Shown in pieces: positions 7,889 through 15,513 of a DNA stretch of 33,185 nt. The DNA lies in NCBI GenBank assembly GCA_035571875.1, contig DATNBR010000057.1, positions 1 to 33,185 on the forward strand, given 5' to 3'. The stretch comes from Parafrigoribacterium_A sp035571875. Lineage in GTDB: Bacteria; Actinomycetota; Actinomycetes; Actinomycetales; Microbacteriaceae. The first letter of the stretch is position 1. Each line of letters starts with the position of its first letter. A model generated the notes under the pieces. That model saw only the letters and a program-made list of their open reading frames with translations. It was not told the DNA's origin and ran no database searches. Position numbers and translations under genes: made by a program.

Positions 7889-8476
7889 GTGGACAGTCAA
7901 CAGTGGCTCGTGGTCGGGCTCGGTAATCCCGGGCCCGACTACGCGGGTAACCGTCACAACGTGGGGCAGATGGCGCTCGCGGAACTTGCCGATCGGGCAT
8001 CCGCGAGCTTTCGTTCGCACAAGGCCGGGGCCGCTGTGGCCGAGGCGCGCAGCGGGCTCGAGGGGCCCAAGCTCATTCTGGCCAAGCCGAACAGCTTCAT
8101 GAACCTCTCCGGTGGCCCCGTCGCCGGGCTCCTGCGGTTCTTCTCGCTCGACCCCTCGCGACTCATCGTGCTCCACGACGAACTCGACATTCCCTTCGAC
8201 ACGCTGCGCCTGAAGTTCGGCGGAGGTCACGGTGGCCACAACGGACTGCGCGACATCATCGCGGCCACAGGCACCGCCGATTTCACCAGGGTGCGCATCG
8301 GCATCGGTCGCCCACCGGGGCGCCAGCCCGCCGCCGATTTCGTGTTGCGCGATTTCTCGGCCGAGGAGCGCAAAGTGCTCCCCAACCTGCTCTCGGATGC
8401 CGCTGACGCGGTCGAGCAGATAGCTCGCGAGGGCCTCACCGCGGCCCAGTTGCGCGTGCACACCACCAGCGACTGA
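7889..8476 (+). CDS. pth: Peptidyl-tRNA hydrolase
   Basis: Cleaves peptidyl-tRNA released from stalled ribosomes and recycles the tRNA. The 195 residues are normal for bacterial Pth. Active-site elements are present: N13 in GLGNPG, the catalytic H23 in NRHNVG, the SFMNLSG asparagine near residue 72, the aspartate in VLHDELD near 95, and GGHGGHNGLR near 112-121. The GTG start lies 18 bases after rplY. No Shine-Dalgarno site is evident, so it may depend on read-through from rplY. It is followed by a cluster of three dispersed repeats that could form its transcript end. Confidence 0.96.
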   Translation: MDSQQWLVVGLGNPGPDYAGNRHNVGQMALAELADRASASFRSHKAGAAVAEARSGLEGPKLILAKPNSFMNLSGGPVAGLLRFFSLDPSRLIVLHDELDIPFDTLRLKFGGGHGGHNGLRDIIAATGTADFTRVRIGIGRPPGRQPAADFVLRDFSAEERKVLPNLLSDAADAVEQIAREGLTAAQLRVHTTSD

Positions 8477-8486
8477 TTCGTTATGC

Positions 8487-8521
8487 GGGTTGAGTAGGCC
8501 GCCCGCGGCCGTATCGAAACC
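8487..8521 (+). repeat. Dispersed palindromic repeat, copy A
   Basis: A 35 bp copy with constant ends GGGTTGAGTAG and CGTATCGAAACC around a core that folds on itself (GCCGC-CC-GCGGC). It begins 10 bases after the pth stop. Copy C downstream is identical over all 35 bases, and copy B lies inverted between them. Confidence 0.88.
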
Positions 8522-8538
8522 AAGTAACGCGTCGCAGA

Positions 8539-8572
8539 GGTTTCGATACGCTCGTTCCTCGCTACTCAACCC
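8539..8572 (-). repeat. Dispersed palindromic repeat, copy B (inverted)
   Basis: A 34 bp copy on the minus strand, with a shorter core (CGAGGAACGAG) that does not fold on itself. With copy A or copy C it can form a large hairpin through the paired ends. This direct-inverted-direct arrangement resembles the clustered REP/BIME elements of other bacteria and could end pth transcription. Confidence 0.85.
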
Positions 8573-8580
8573 ACAGAAGC

Positions 8581-8615
8581 GGGTTGAGTAGGCCGCCCGC
8601 GGCCGTATCGAAACC
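8581..8615 (+). repeat. Dispersed palindromic repeat, copy C
   Basis: A 35 bp copy identical to copy A, including the GCCGC-CC-GCGGC core. It ends 31 bases before the putative -10 of mfd, so it lies at or just upstream of the expected -35 region of the mfd promoter. Confidence 0.88.
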
Positions 8616-8646
8616 TGATACGCCGCGCCGTGTCAGAGGGCTCGCG

Positions 8647-8652
8647 TAGACT
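8647..8652 (+). promoter_or_regulatory. Putative -10 box for a leaderless mfd transcript
   Basis: TAGACT ends 6 bases before the GTG of mfd at 8659, which puts the expected transcription start at the initiation codon. There is no Shine-Dalgarno site. Confidence 0.5.
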
Positions 8653-8658
8653 CGTCCG

Positions 8659-11600
8659 GTGATACTTGAGGGCTTAATTCCCGCGCTTTCGCGCGCCCGC
8701 ACGCTGAAGAACGCCCTCGGTTACGCCTCCGCCAGCGCCGACTTCTCGCTCGTCGACGGGCTGCGCGCCCCACTCATCGCGGGACTGTTGAGGGCCAGGA
8801 AGGGTCCGACGGCACTGCTCGCCGTCGTCGCCACCGGCCGGGACTCCGAGTCGCTGCGTGAGGCGCTCGCGAGCGTCGCACCCGCGGCGGAGATCATCGA
8901 GTTCCCCGCCTGGGAGACGCTCCCGCACGAGCGACTGAGCCCGAGCGCCGAGACCGTCGGCAAGCGCATCAGCGCGCTGCGACGCCTGCAGCGCTGGGAG
9001 CAGAACAGCCCGCAGGAGCGAGCCGCGCATCCGGTCATCATCGTCGCCTCGGTGCGCGCCGCGTTGCAGCCGCTCGCCGACAACCTCACCGACATCGAGC
9101 CCGTGGCCCTCGTCGCGGGCGGCCGCGGCTACAACCTCGCGAGCCTGTCGGCCAGGCTCATCGCTCTCGCCTACTCGCGAGTCGACATGGTCACGAGGCG
9201 CGGCGAGTTCGCCGTGCGCGGCGGAATTCTGGACGTGTTCTCGGCGACCGCCGAGCATCCGTGGCGGGTGGACTTCTTCGGCGACGAGGTCGAGCAGATT
9301 CGACAGTTCTCGGTGGCCGATCAGCGCTCGCTCGCCGAACCGATCGGCGAGATCGAGCTCCTACCGAGCCGCGAACTGCTACTGAGTGAGGACGTGCGCC
9401 AGCGCGCCCGCGAGATGCAGCACGAGTTTCCGAGCCTCGCCCAGATGCTCGCGAAGATCGCCGAGGGGATTCCCGTCGACGGCATGGAATCGCTCGCGCC
9501 CGCACTCGTCGACCGGCTGGTGCCGATCACCCACTATCTCCCGCAGGATGCCGCGATCGCCGTGCTCGCACCGGAGCGGGTAGCGAGCCGGGCCGTGAGT
9601 CTCGTCGAAACGAACCGCGAGTTTCTCGCCGCCGCCTGGAATGCGGCCACGGTCGGAGCCGAGGCGCCGATCGACCTCGACTCAGGCGACTTCCTCACTC
9701 TCGAGAAGCTGCGCGACGCCGCCGGCTCTCGCGCCTGGTGGACCTTCAGCAGCTTCGACAGTGGTGCTGCGGCGGACAATCCCGTGGGTCGAGTAGCGAG
9801 CGCCAGCGAGCGTATCGAGACCTCGCCCACGAGCGAACTCCGTGACGGCGAGCACTACATCCGCATCGAGGCGAGCACCGTGCCGAGCTTTCAGGGGCAG
9901 GCGAATGGCGCGATCGACTACGTCGGCGACCTGTTGAAGAACGGCTGGAGTGTGGTGGTCGTCGCCCAGGGCACTGGCCTGGTCGAGCGCGCCGCCGAGG
10001 CGCTCGCCGACCAGGGCTACGCCGCCCGCGTGGTCGAAGAACTGCCGACGGATGCCGAGCCCGGCGTCGCCTACCTGCTCAAGGCATCCGTAGAACACGG
10101 TTTTGAGCTGCCGGAACTGAAGCTGGCCGTGCTGAGTGAGAGCGAGTTCTACGGTCGCGCCGCCGGGTACGACGCGAGGCAGGTCAAGAAGCTCGCGGTG
10201 CGCCGCAAGAACGTGGTGGACCCGCTGCAGCTGAAGGCCGGCGACTTTGTCGTGCACCAGACGCACGGCATCGGCAAGTTCGTCGAGCTCGTCAAGCGTC
10301 AGGTATCGAGCGGTGGTCGTAACCCGGTGAAGACCGAGCGCGAGTTCCTGCTGATCGAGTACGCGCCCTCGAAGCGCGGCTACCCGGGCGACAAGCTCTA
10401 CGTGCCCACCGACCAGCTCGACCTGCTCACGCGCTATGTCGGTGGGGAGGCGCCGGCGCTCAGCAAGATGGGCGGCAGCGACTGGTCGGCTGCGAAGGGT
10501 CGCGCGCGCAAGGCGGTGCGCGACATCGCGGTGGAGCTCGTGAAGCTGTACTCGGCGAGGATGGCGTCGAAGGGTCACGCCTTCCCGCCAGACACCCCGT
10601 GGCAGCACGAGCTCGAAGACGCCTTCCCGTTCGCGGAGACTCCCGATCAGCTCACCACGATCGACGAGGTCAAGGCCGACATGGAGCGGCCCATCCCCAT
10701 GGACAGGCTGATCTCGGGCGATGTCGGTTACGGCAAGACCGAGGTCGCGGTGCGTGCCGCGTTCAAGGCTGTGCAGGATGGCAAGCAGGTGGTCATGCTC
10801 GTGCCGACCACGCTGCTCGTCAAGCAGCATCTGGAGACCTTCCAGGAGCGATTCGCCGGGTTCCCGGTGCACCTTCGTGCGCTCAGCCGGTTCCAGACCG
10901 ACAAGGAGTCGAAGGAGACGATCGAGGGCCTCGCCGACGGTTCGGTGGATGTCGTCATCGGCACCCACAGGCTGCTCTCCGGCAACATCGTCATCAAAGA
11001 CCTGGGCCTCGTGATCATCGACGAGGAACAGCGCTTCGGTGTCGAGCACAAGGATGCGCTGAAAAAGCTGAAGACGAACGTCGACATTCTCGCGATGTCG
11101 GCCACGCCCATCCCGCGCACGCTCGAGATGGCGGTGACCGGCATTCGCGAGATGTCGACGCTGGCGACACCGCCGGAGGATCGGCATCCGATTCTCACCT
11201 TCGTAGGTCCGTATCACGACCGGCAGGTGGCCGCCGCCATTCGGCGCGAATTGCTGCGCGAGGGCCAGGTATTCTTCGTGCACAACCGCGTGTCGTCGAT
11301 CAACCGGGTCGCCGCGCAGCTCGCCGAACTCGTGCCCGAGGCACGCATCGCGGTCGCCCACGGTCAACTGCCGGAGCACGTGCTCGAACAGGTGATGGTC
11401 GACTTCTGGGAGCGCAAGTTTGACGTGCTCGTCTCGACCACGATCATCGAGACCGGTCTCGACATCGCCAACGCGAACACCCTCATCATCGACCGGGCCG
11501 ACAAGTACGGGCTGTCGCAGCTGCACCAGTTGCGCGGTCGGGTCGGTCGCGGTCGTGAGCGCGCCTACGCCTACTTCCTATACGACGCGGAGAAGCCGCT

Positions 11601-12309
11601 CGGCGAGGTCGCGCACGACCGGCTCGCCACGATCGCCGCGAACAACGAGCTCGGTGCGGGCATGCAGGTGGCACTCAAGGATCTGGAGATTCGCGGCGCA
11701 GGCAACCTGCTCGGTGGCGAGCAGTCCGGGCACATCGCGGGTGTCGGCTTCGACCTGTATCTGCGGATGATCGGCGAGGCCGTCTCGACCTTCCGCGGCG
11801 AGGTGGCGGAGGGGCAGACCGAGCTGCGACTCGAGTTGCCGGTGGATGCGCACATTCCCGAGGACTACGTGGAGAGCGAGCGGCTGAGGCTCGAGGCCTA
11901 CCAGAAGCTCTCGACCGCGTCGTCGCCCGCGGCATCCGCCGATCAGATCGACCAGGTGCTCGAAGAACTGACCGACCGCTACGGTGAACCGCCCGCGCAG
12001 GTGCTGAGCCTCATAGAGGTCTCGAAGCTGCGGCGGATGGCGCAGAAGGCCGGTCTGTCAGAGGTGGTCTCCGCGGGCCCGAACCTTCGAGTCTCCACGG
12101 CCGAGCTCGCGGACTCGGTACAGGTGCGGCTGCAGCGCATGTATCCCGGTGCGCGCTATTTCCAGCAGACCAAGGCGGTCGCGGTGCCGATGCCGCGCGT
12201 GAACGGTGAGGCTCTCGGCGATGCGGAGCTCATCGCCTGGGTGAGCGCGCTGCTCGTGACCATCTTCGGGGCCGCGGTAACGGAGCCTGCCCCTGCGCAG
12301 GCGGGTTGA
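8659..12309 (+). CDS. mfd: Transcription-repair coupling factor
   Basis: Releases RNA polymerase stalled at DNA damage and recruits nucleotide excision repair. The 1216 residues cover the UvrB-like module (about 1-330, with WETLPHERLSPS near 93 and RRGEFAVRGGILDVFS near 180-195), the CarD-like polymerase-binding domain (about 520-600, GDFVVHQTHGIGKF) and the RecG-like motor. Walker A is GYGKT with K693, the Walker B box is DEEQ with D788, and the QLRGRVGR motif and a TRCF C-terminal domain follow. The GTG start fits the family N-terminus and a leaderless -10. Oddities: codon 6 is the rare TTA; residues about 376-389 are encoded by an in-frame copy of the dispersed repeat; the TGA stop lies inside another copy. 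Confidence 0.97.
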   Translation: MILEGLIPALSRARTLKNALGYASASADFSLVDGLRAPLIAGLLRARKGPTALLAVVATGRDSESLREALASVAPAAEIIEFPAWETLPHERLSPSAETVGKRISALRRLQRWEQNSPQERAAHPVIIVASVRAALQPLADNLTDIEPVALVAGGRGYNLASLSARLIALAYSRVDMVTRRGEFAVRGGILDVFSATAEHPWRVDFFGDEVEQIRQFSVADQRSLAEPIGEIELLPSRELLLSEDVRQRAREMQHEFPSLAQMLAKIAEGIPVDGMESLAPALVDRLVPITHYLPQDAAIAVLAPERVASRAVSLVETNREFLAAAWNAATVGAEAPIDLDSGDFLTLEKLRDAAGSRAWWTFSSFDSGAAADNPVGRVASASERIETSPTSELRDGEHYIRIEASTVPSFQGQANGAIDYVGDLLKNGWSVVVVAQGTGLVERAAEALADQGYAARVVEELPTDAEPGVAYLLKASVEHGFELPELKLAVLSESEFYGRAAGYDARQVKKLAVRRKNVVDPLQLKAGDFVVHQTHGIGKFVELVKRQVSSGGRNPVKTEREFLLIEYAPSKRGYPGDKLYVPTDQLDLLTRYVGGEAPALSKMGGSDWSAAKGRARKAVRDIAVELVKLYSARMASKGHAFPPDTPWQHELEDAFPFAETPDQLTTIDEVKADMERPIPMDRLISGDVGYGKTEVAVRAAFKAVQDGKQVVMLVPTTLLVKQHLETFQERFAGFPVHLRALSRFQTDKESKETIEGLADGSVDVVIGTHRLLSGNIVIKDLGLVIIDEEQRFGVEHKDALKKLKTNVDILAMSATPIPRTLEMAVTGIREMSTLATPPEDRHPILTFVGPYHDRQVAAAIRRELLREGQVFFVHNRVSSINRVAAQLAELVPEARIAVAHGQLPEHVLEQVMVDFWERKFDVLVSTTIIETGLDIANANTLIIDRADKYGLSQLHQLRGRVGRGRERAYAYFLYDAEKPLGEVAHDRLATIAANNELGAGMQVALKDLEIRGAGNLLGGEQSGHIAGVGFDLYLRMIGEAVSTFRGEVAEGQTELRLELPVDAHIPEDYVESERLRLEAYQKLSTASSPAASADQIDQVLEELTDRYGEPPAQVLSLIEVSKLRRMAQKAGLSEVVSAGPNLRVSTAELADSVQVRLQRMYPGARYFQQTKAVAVPMPRVNGEALGDAELIAWVSALLVTIFGAAVTEPAPAQAG
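9786..9822 (+). repeat. Dispersed palindromic repeat, copy D, in frame inside mfd
   Basis: A 37 bp copy within the mfd coding region. It differs from the intergenic ends at two bases: T to C at 9790 and A to G near its 3' end. Its core (CGAGCGCCAGCGAG) is identical to that of copy G downstream of eno. It encodes about 14 residues (GRVASASERIET and neighbours). In this reading frame the usual repeat base would give the stop TGA; the C at 9790 makes it CGA (Arg). It lies between the UvrB-like module and the polymerase-binding domain, where an insertion is likely tolerated. Confidence 0.88.
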
Positions 12310-12337
12310 GTAGGCCGTCCACGGCCGTATCGAAACC
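12303..12337 (+). repeat. Dispersed palindromic repeat, copy E, overlapping the mfd stop
   Basis: A 35 bp copy with a self-complementary core (GCCG-TCCA-CGGC). Its first bases encode the last residue of Mfd and provide the stop codon: GGT TGA at 12304-12309. The reading frame relative to the repeat is the same as in copy D. Confidence 0.88.
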
Positions 12338-12356
12338 TCCCCTCCGTAACTCAGAC

Positions 12357-12392
12357 GGGTTGAGTAGCTCGCTTAGCGAGCGTATCGAAACC
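12357..12392 (+). repeat. Dispersed palindromic repeat, copy F
   Basis: A 36 bp copy 19 bases after copy E in the same orientation, with a perfect hairpin core CTCGC-TTA-GCGAG. Both E and F are followed by CTCCCCTCC, so the duplicated unit may extend past the repeat. Probably part of the mfd transcript end. Confidence 0.87.
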
Positions 12393-12420
12393 TCCCCTCC
12401 CCGGCCCCTCCCTCTTCCGT

Positions 12421-12426
12421 TACGCT
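12421..12426 (+). promoter_or_regulatory. Putative -10 box for a leaderless Nudix transcript
   Basis: TACGCT ends 6 bases before the ATG at 12433. No Shine-Dalgarno site is present. It lies 28 bases after repeat copy F. Confidence 0.45.
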
Positions 12427-12432
12427 CGCCGC

Positions 12433-12915
12433 ATGGCTCTTCCCGAGGTGTGCGTCTGCTACCTCATCCGCGAGACGCCTGGCGGGCCGCAGGTACTGCT
12501 GGGCCGCAAGAAGACCGGTCTCGGCCTCGGAAAGCTCGTCGGTCCCGGCGGCAAACTCGAGCCCGGCGAGTCACCCCTCGAAGCCGTCGCCCGCGAGGTG
12601 CAGGAGGAGGTCGGCATCACGGTTCGGGCCGACTCGCTCGTCCTCATCGGCGAGTTGACCTACCCCTTTCCGCACCGCCCGGCGTGGAGCCAGAAGTCCT
12701 GGGCGTTCCTCTGTCGCGACTGGACAGGCACTCCACGCGAGTCGGACGAACTACGGCCGGAGTGGCATCCGCTGGTCGCGCTTCCCCTGGATGAGATGTG
12801 GGATGACGCCAAGCACTGGTTGCCGGCGGCGCTGGCCGGCCGGCATGTAGTGGCGACCTTTACCTTCGGTGAGGACGGCAACACGGTCGAGAGTACGGAT
12901 TGGGCTACTGGTTAG
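12433..12915 (+). CDS. Nudix hydrolase (MutT/MTH1-like, possible oxidised-nucleotide sanitiser)
   Basis: A 160-residue pyrophosphohydrolase of the Nudix family. The box G-x5-E-x7-REVQEEVG is complete at about residues 37-58, giving the Mg-binding helix. The N-terminus (PEVCVCYLIRE) and the WSQKSWAFLC and PEWHPL segments resemble 8-oxo-dGTP diphosphatases of the MTH1 type. The substrate is inferred only from this resemblance. It sits downstream of mfd, another genome-maintenance gene, but has its own likely promoter. Its last 11 bases overlap the end of the convergent SRA-HNH gene, so the two transcripts are antisense at their 3' ends. Confidence 0.9.
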   Translation: MALPEVCVCYLIRETPGGPQVLLGRKKTGLGLGKLVGPGGKLEPGESPLEAVAREVQEEVGITVRADSLVLIGELTYPFPHRPAWSQKSWAFLCRDWTGTPRESDELRPEWHPLVALPLDEMWDDAKHWLPAALAGRHVVATFTFGEDGNTVESTDWATG

Positions 12916-13783
12916 CAGGCGTCCATTGCGTTCGGTGATATCGAGCATTTGCAATGTCGAGGAAGTGATCCTTGCGGAATGTCAGCTCCGAAAATGGCTT
13001 CTGATTGATGGCCACTGCAACGCTGAGATCGTCCAGGATTACCATGCCGCCAATGTCGAGCTGCGTGTGATGGTTGGGACACAAACACAGAATGTTGTTC
13101 ATCGTGTCCGAGCCTAGGTGTGGTCGGCCAAGGGGTTTCACGTGGGCGCCCTCTGAATAGAAACGAGAACCGATCCCAGGGATAGCAGTCCGGCAAATCT
13201 GACAGTGATTGTCGTACATCGACTTAACTCTTCGTGAGAGAGCTGTATCTCTGATCCTTCGGGACACAGTGCTGCTGGCATAGGCAGGGTCCGGCACGGG
13301 ATCCTCCGCCGTCCAGAGTCTCGCTTGTTCGAGAATCCGTTCGAGTCGAAACCGCACGATGTCGAAGCCCTCTACGCCCTTCTCTATCCACCAATCGGTT
13401 ACAAGAAAGAGGCCCGCGTACTGATACCCGGCCGGTGGGGCATAGGGGTTTGATCGGTGTGCGCCCCTGGTGACTCGGACCGGAAGCCCTTCGACGCGGC
13501 TTGTGATTAGTCCGGCATTTCCAGGAGCATCAACCGTTTGATCTCTGGTTTGTCTGGTTGCGCCAGCATCACGGCCACCGTGACCTGTGTAGATGAGGTA
13601 GTCGCCGAAGTCTTGGTCGTCAATGTAGCCACCGGAAACGACGATTGAGTCTGCGCCATCCTGCTTCGTGCCGGAGATACCGCCTTGCAGCGGTCGGTGG
13701 ACAAAGGTGTCATGCAACTCACGGCGGTCTATGAATAGAGAGCCAACTGTGACGCCGTCGGGCGTCCCAAAGAATCTAGCCAC
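12905..13783 (-). CDS. SRA-HNH nuclease, putative modification-dependent (type IV) restriction enzyme
   Basis: A 292-residue protein with an N-terminal SRA/YDG domain (about 1-155: FFGTPDGVTVGSLF, GGISGTKQDGADSIVVSGGY, DYLIYTGHGGRD, LPVRVTRG). These domains flip out and read 5-methylcytosine or its derivatives. A C-terminal HNH domain follows (about 190-260: NHCQIC, EGAHVKPLGRPHLGSD, NILCLCPNHH). SRA-HNH fusions are known as methyl-directed restriction enzymes, for example the ScoMcrA type. I chose GTG at 13783 because AAAGGAGG ends 4 bases before it and the SRA fold starts at once; the open frame runs on to 14002, but that extension looks non-coding. Base composition is clearly lower in GC than its neighbours, suggesting horizontal acquisition. 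No cognate methylase is visible, as expected for type IV. Confidence 0.88.
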   Translation of the reverse strand: MARFFGTPDGVTVGSLFIDRRELHDTFVHRPLQGGISGTKQDGADSIVVSGGYIDDQDFGDYLIYTGHGGRDAGATRQTRDQTVDAPGNAGLITSRVEGLPVRVTRGAHRSNPYAPPAGYQYAGLFLVTDWWIEKGVEGFDIVRFRLERILEQARLWTAEDPVPDPAYASSTVSRRIRDTALSRRVKSMYDNHCQICRTAIPGIGSRFYSEGAHVKPLGRPHLGSDTMNNILCLCPNHHTQLDIGGMVILDDLSVAVAINQKPFSELTFRKDHFLDIANARYHRTQWTPANQ

Positions 13784-13913
13784 GACGCCTCCTTTGTCCT
13801 TACCGTATCGTTTGAGCGGAGAACCGTGCGCCCCCAAAACGGGCTCAGCACCGTGCGAGTGCTGTGCGTAATGGATTACTCGAGACGGCTTTCGTTCGCT
13901 GAGTCCGCTGCTC

Positions 13914-13949
13914 CTCCACAGGCGTCTTTCGCTGAGACCTATCCACAGG
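13914..13949 (+). repeat. Left flanking repeat of the DUF222-HNH gene (CTCCACAGGCG ... TATCCACAGG)
   Basis: CTCCACAGGCG at 13914-13924 is followed by TATCCACAGG at 13940-13949. The same pair in the same orientation occurs after the DUF222-HNH gene at 15514-15538. TATCCACA is eight of the nine bases of a DnaA box. It lies in the 228-base gap between the divergent SRA-HNH and DUF222-HNH genes, which is otherwise without a visible gene. Confidence 0.6.
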
Positions 13950-14011
13950 AAGTGCTGGTCAGGGGCACCATTCGACGTCTGAATGTCGGTGGTCGGTGAC
14001 ACTCTTGAAGC

Positions 14012-15487
14012 ATGAATAACCCGAACGGCGACGGCCTTGCGAGCATCGGCGTGCTCGCGGACGCCGGCGGCATCCCGGCTCCGACCGCGGGTCTCGACGG
14101 CGCGGTGAGTGATTCCGCGCTGTTGGACGCGCTGGCGGAGGGGTTTGCGCTGAAGCGGGAGGCGGACGCGCGCCTGCTGAGGCTTGCGGCGGAAGTGGTC
14201 GAGCGTTCGCGCTCGTCACTCGGGCCGAACGGGCTGTCGATCAGGGCGGGCAGTGGAACGCCGGCAGCGCTGTTGGCCGATCTCGGGCTGATCACACTGG
14301 CTGAGGCGCATCGCCTGTGTCGGGTGGCCGAGGCCACGGCAGATCGGGTGAGTCTGGTGGGGCAGCAGATGCCGGCCCGGTGTCCGCTGGTCGCGGAGGC
14401 CGTGCTCGCCGCCCGCATCCCTGCCGATTCGGCGAACGCGATCGTCGTCGCCTTGGATCAGGCCGCGCCGCGAGCCGAAGGCGAGCACCTTGCGGCGGCG
14501 GAGAAGGCGTTGGTCGAGTTCGCCTGCGACAATCCGGCCGACCCGGTGCGCAAGCTTGCCATCCGGTGGCGGGACGCACTCGACGTGGATGGCATCGAAC
14601 CCCGCGAAGACGATCTCGTGCAACGGCGAAGCCTCCGCCGCAGCATCCTTCCCAACGGGATGAAGCGGTACCAGCTCGACCTCGACCCGCTGAGCTCCGC
14701 CTACCTTGACGCCGCGATCGACGCCAACGTTGGAGCCGTCATTCGGGCACCCAGGTTCGTGGCCAAGGGAATCGAGGCAGGCGACGGATGTGGCACCGAC
14801 CACGAAGAACTCCCCGACCTGCGAACCCTCACGCAGATCGCCGCGGATGCCATAGTCGAGTTGGCCAGGCACGGCATCGCCTCCACCAAGACCGGCCACA
14901 AGACCCGCACGAGCGGCACAGAAGCGACCAACGGCGACGAACCGGTCCTGCCATTCCCAGCCGCAACGATCGTCGTAAGAATGACCCTCGAATCCCTTCT
15001 CAGCGGACTCGGTGAGGCGCAGATCGATGGCATCGAACAACCCATCTCCGCGAAGACTGCGCGACGACTCGCCGCCGACGCGCAGATCATCCCGATGGTG
15101 CTCGGCGGCACCAGCGAAGTCCTCGACCTGGGGACACCACGACGCCTATTCACCCGGGCGCAACGCATTGCCCTCGCCGAACGAGACGACGGATGCGCCT
15201 GGACCAACTGTCGAAGACCGCCCAGCCACACCGAAGCCCACCACATTGAGTGGTGGTCACACGGCGGCGCTACCAACCTGGGCAACGGGATCCTGCTGTG
15301 CTCGATGCATCACCACGCGGTTCACCGCGACGGCTGGGGCATCCGGGTGACCGACAACGTGCCCTGGTTCATCCCACCCTCTAGCGTAGACGTCCACCGC
15401 ACCCCACGACGCGGCGGACGACTACCCGCACCCGACATAGCGGCGACCCGACTGCCCGCATTCCAGCCGCAACGGCTCGCTGGCTGA
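14012..15487 (+). CDS. DUF222 / HNH endonuclease domain protein (13E12 family)
   Basis: A 491-residue member of the actinobacterial 13E12/DUF222 family, often multi-copy in these genomes and of unknown function. The helical DUF222 region spans about residues 30-330 (SALLDALAEGF, AAEVVERSR, LAEAHRLCRVAEAT). The C-terminal HNH domain, about 390-445, carries CAWTNC, EAHHIEWWSHGGATN and LLCSMHHHAVH, with both the cysteine zinc pairs and the HH-N-H catalytic set intact, so nuclease activity is plausible. The ATG at 14012 has a CACTCT hexamer 6 bases upstream and no strong Shine-Dalgarno site. The gene is bracketed by similar direct repeats containing DnaA-box-like sequence, which may mean it moves or duplicates as a unit; that is inference. 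Confidence 0.9.
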   Translation: MNNPNGDGLASIGVLADAGGIPAPTAGLDGAVSDSALLDALAEGFALKREADARLLRLAAEVVERSRSSLGPNGLSIRAGSGTPAALLADLGLITLAEAHRLCRVAEATADRVSLVGQQMPARCPLVAEAVLAARIPADSANAIVVALDQAAPRAEGEHLAAAEKALVEFACDNPADPVRKLAIRWRDALDVDGIEPREDDLVQRRSLRRSILPNGMKRYQLDLDPLSSAYLDAAIDANVGAVIRAPRFVAKGIEAGDGCGTDHEELPDLRTLTQIAADAIVELARHGIASTKTGHKTRTSGTEATNGDEPVLPFPAATIVVRMTLESLLSGLGEAQIDGIEQPISAKTARRLAADAQIIPMVLGGTSEVLDLGTPRRLFTRAQRIALAERDDGCAWTNCRRPPSHTEAHHIEWWSHGGATNLGNGILLCSMHHHAVHRDGWGIRVTDNVPWFIPPSSVDVHRTPRRGGRLPAPDIAATRLPAFQPQRLAG

Positions 15488-15513
15488 CATGGGGAAGCGG
15501 GGCGTGCGTGGCT

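Noticed and set aside
7142..8569. A 475-codon minus-strand open frame over rplY and pth
   Set aside because: It is antisense to two unmistakable housekeeping genes and shows no domain.
8487..8615. The repeat cluster as a CRISPR array
   Set aside because: There are only three copies, one inverted, with short unequal gaps (17 and 8 bases) and related copies far away; no cas genes are present.
13784..14002. N-terminal extension of the SRA-HNH frame upstream of 13783
   Set aside because: The SRA domain begins directly after the GTG at 13783, a strong AAAGGAGG precedes it, and the extension overlaps the divergent gene's promoter.
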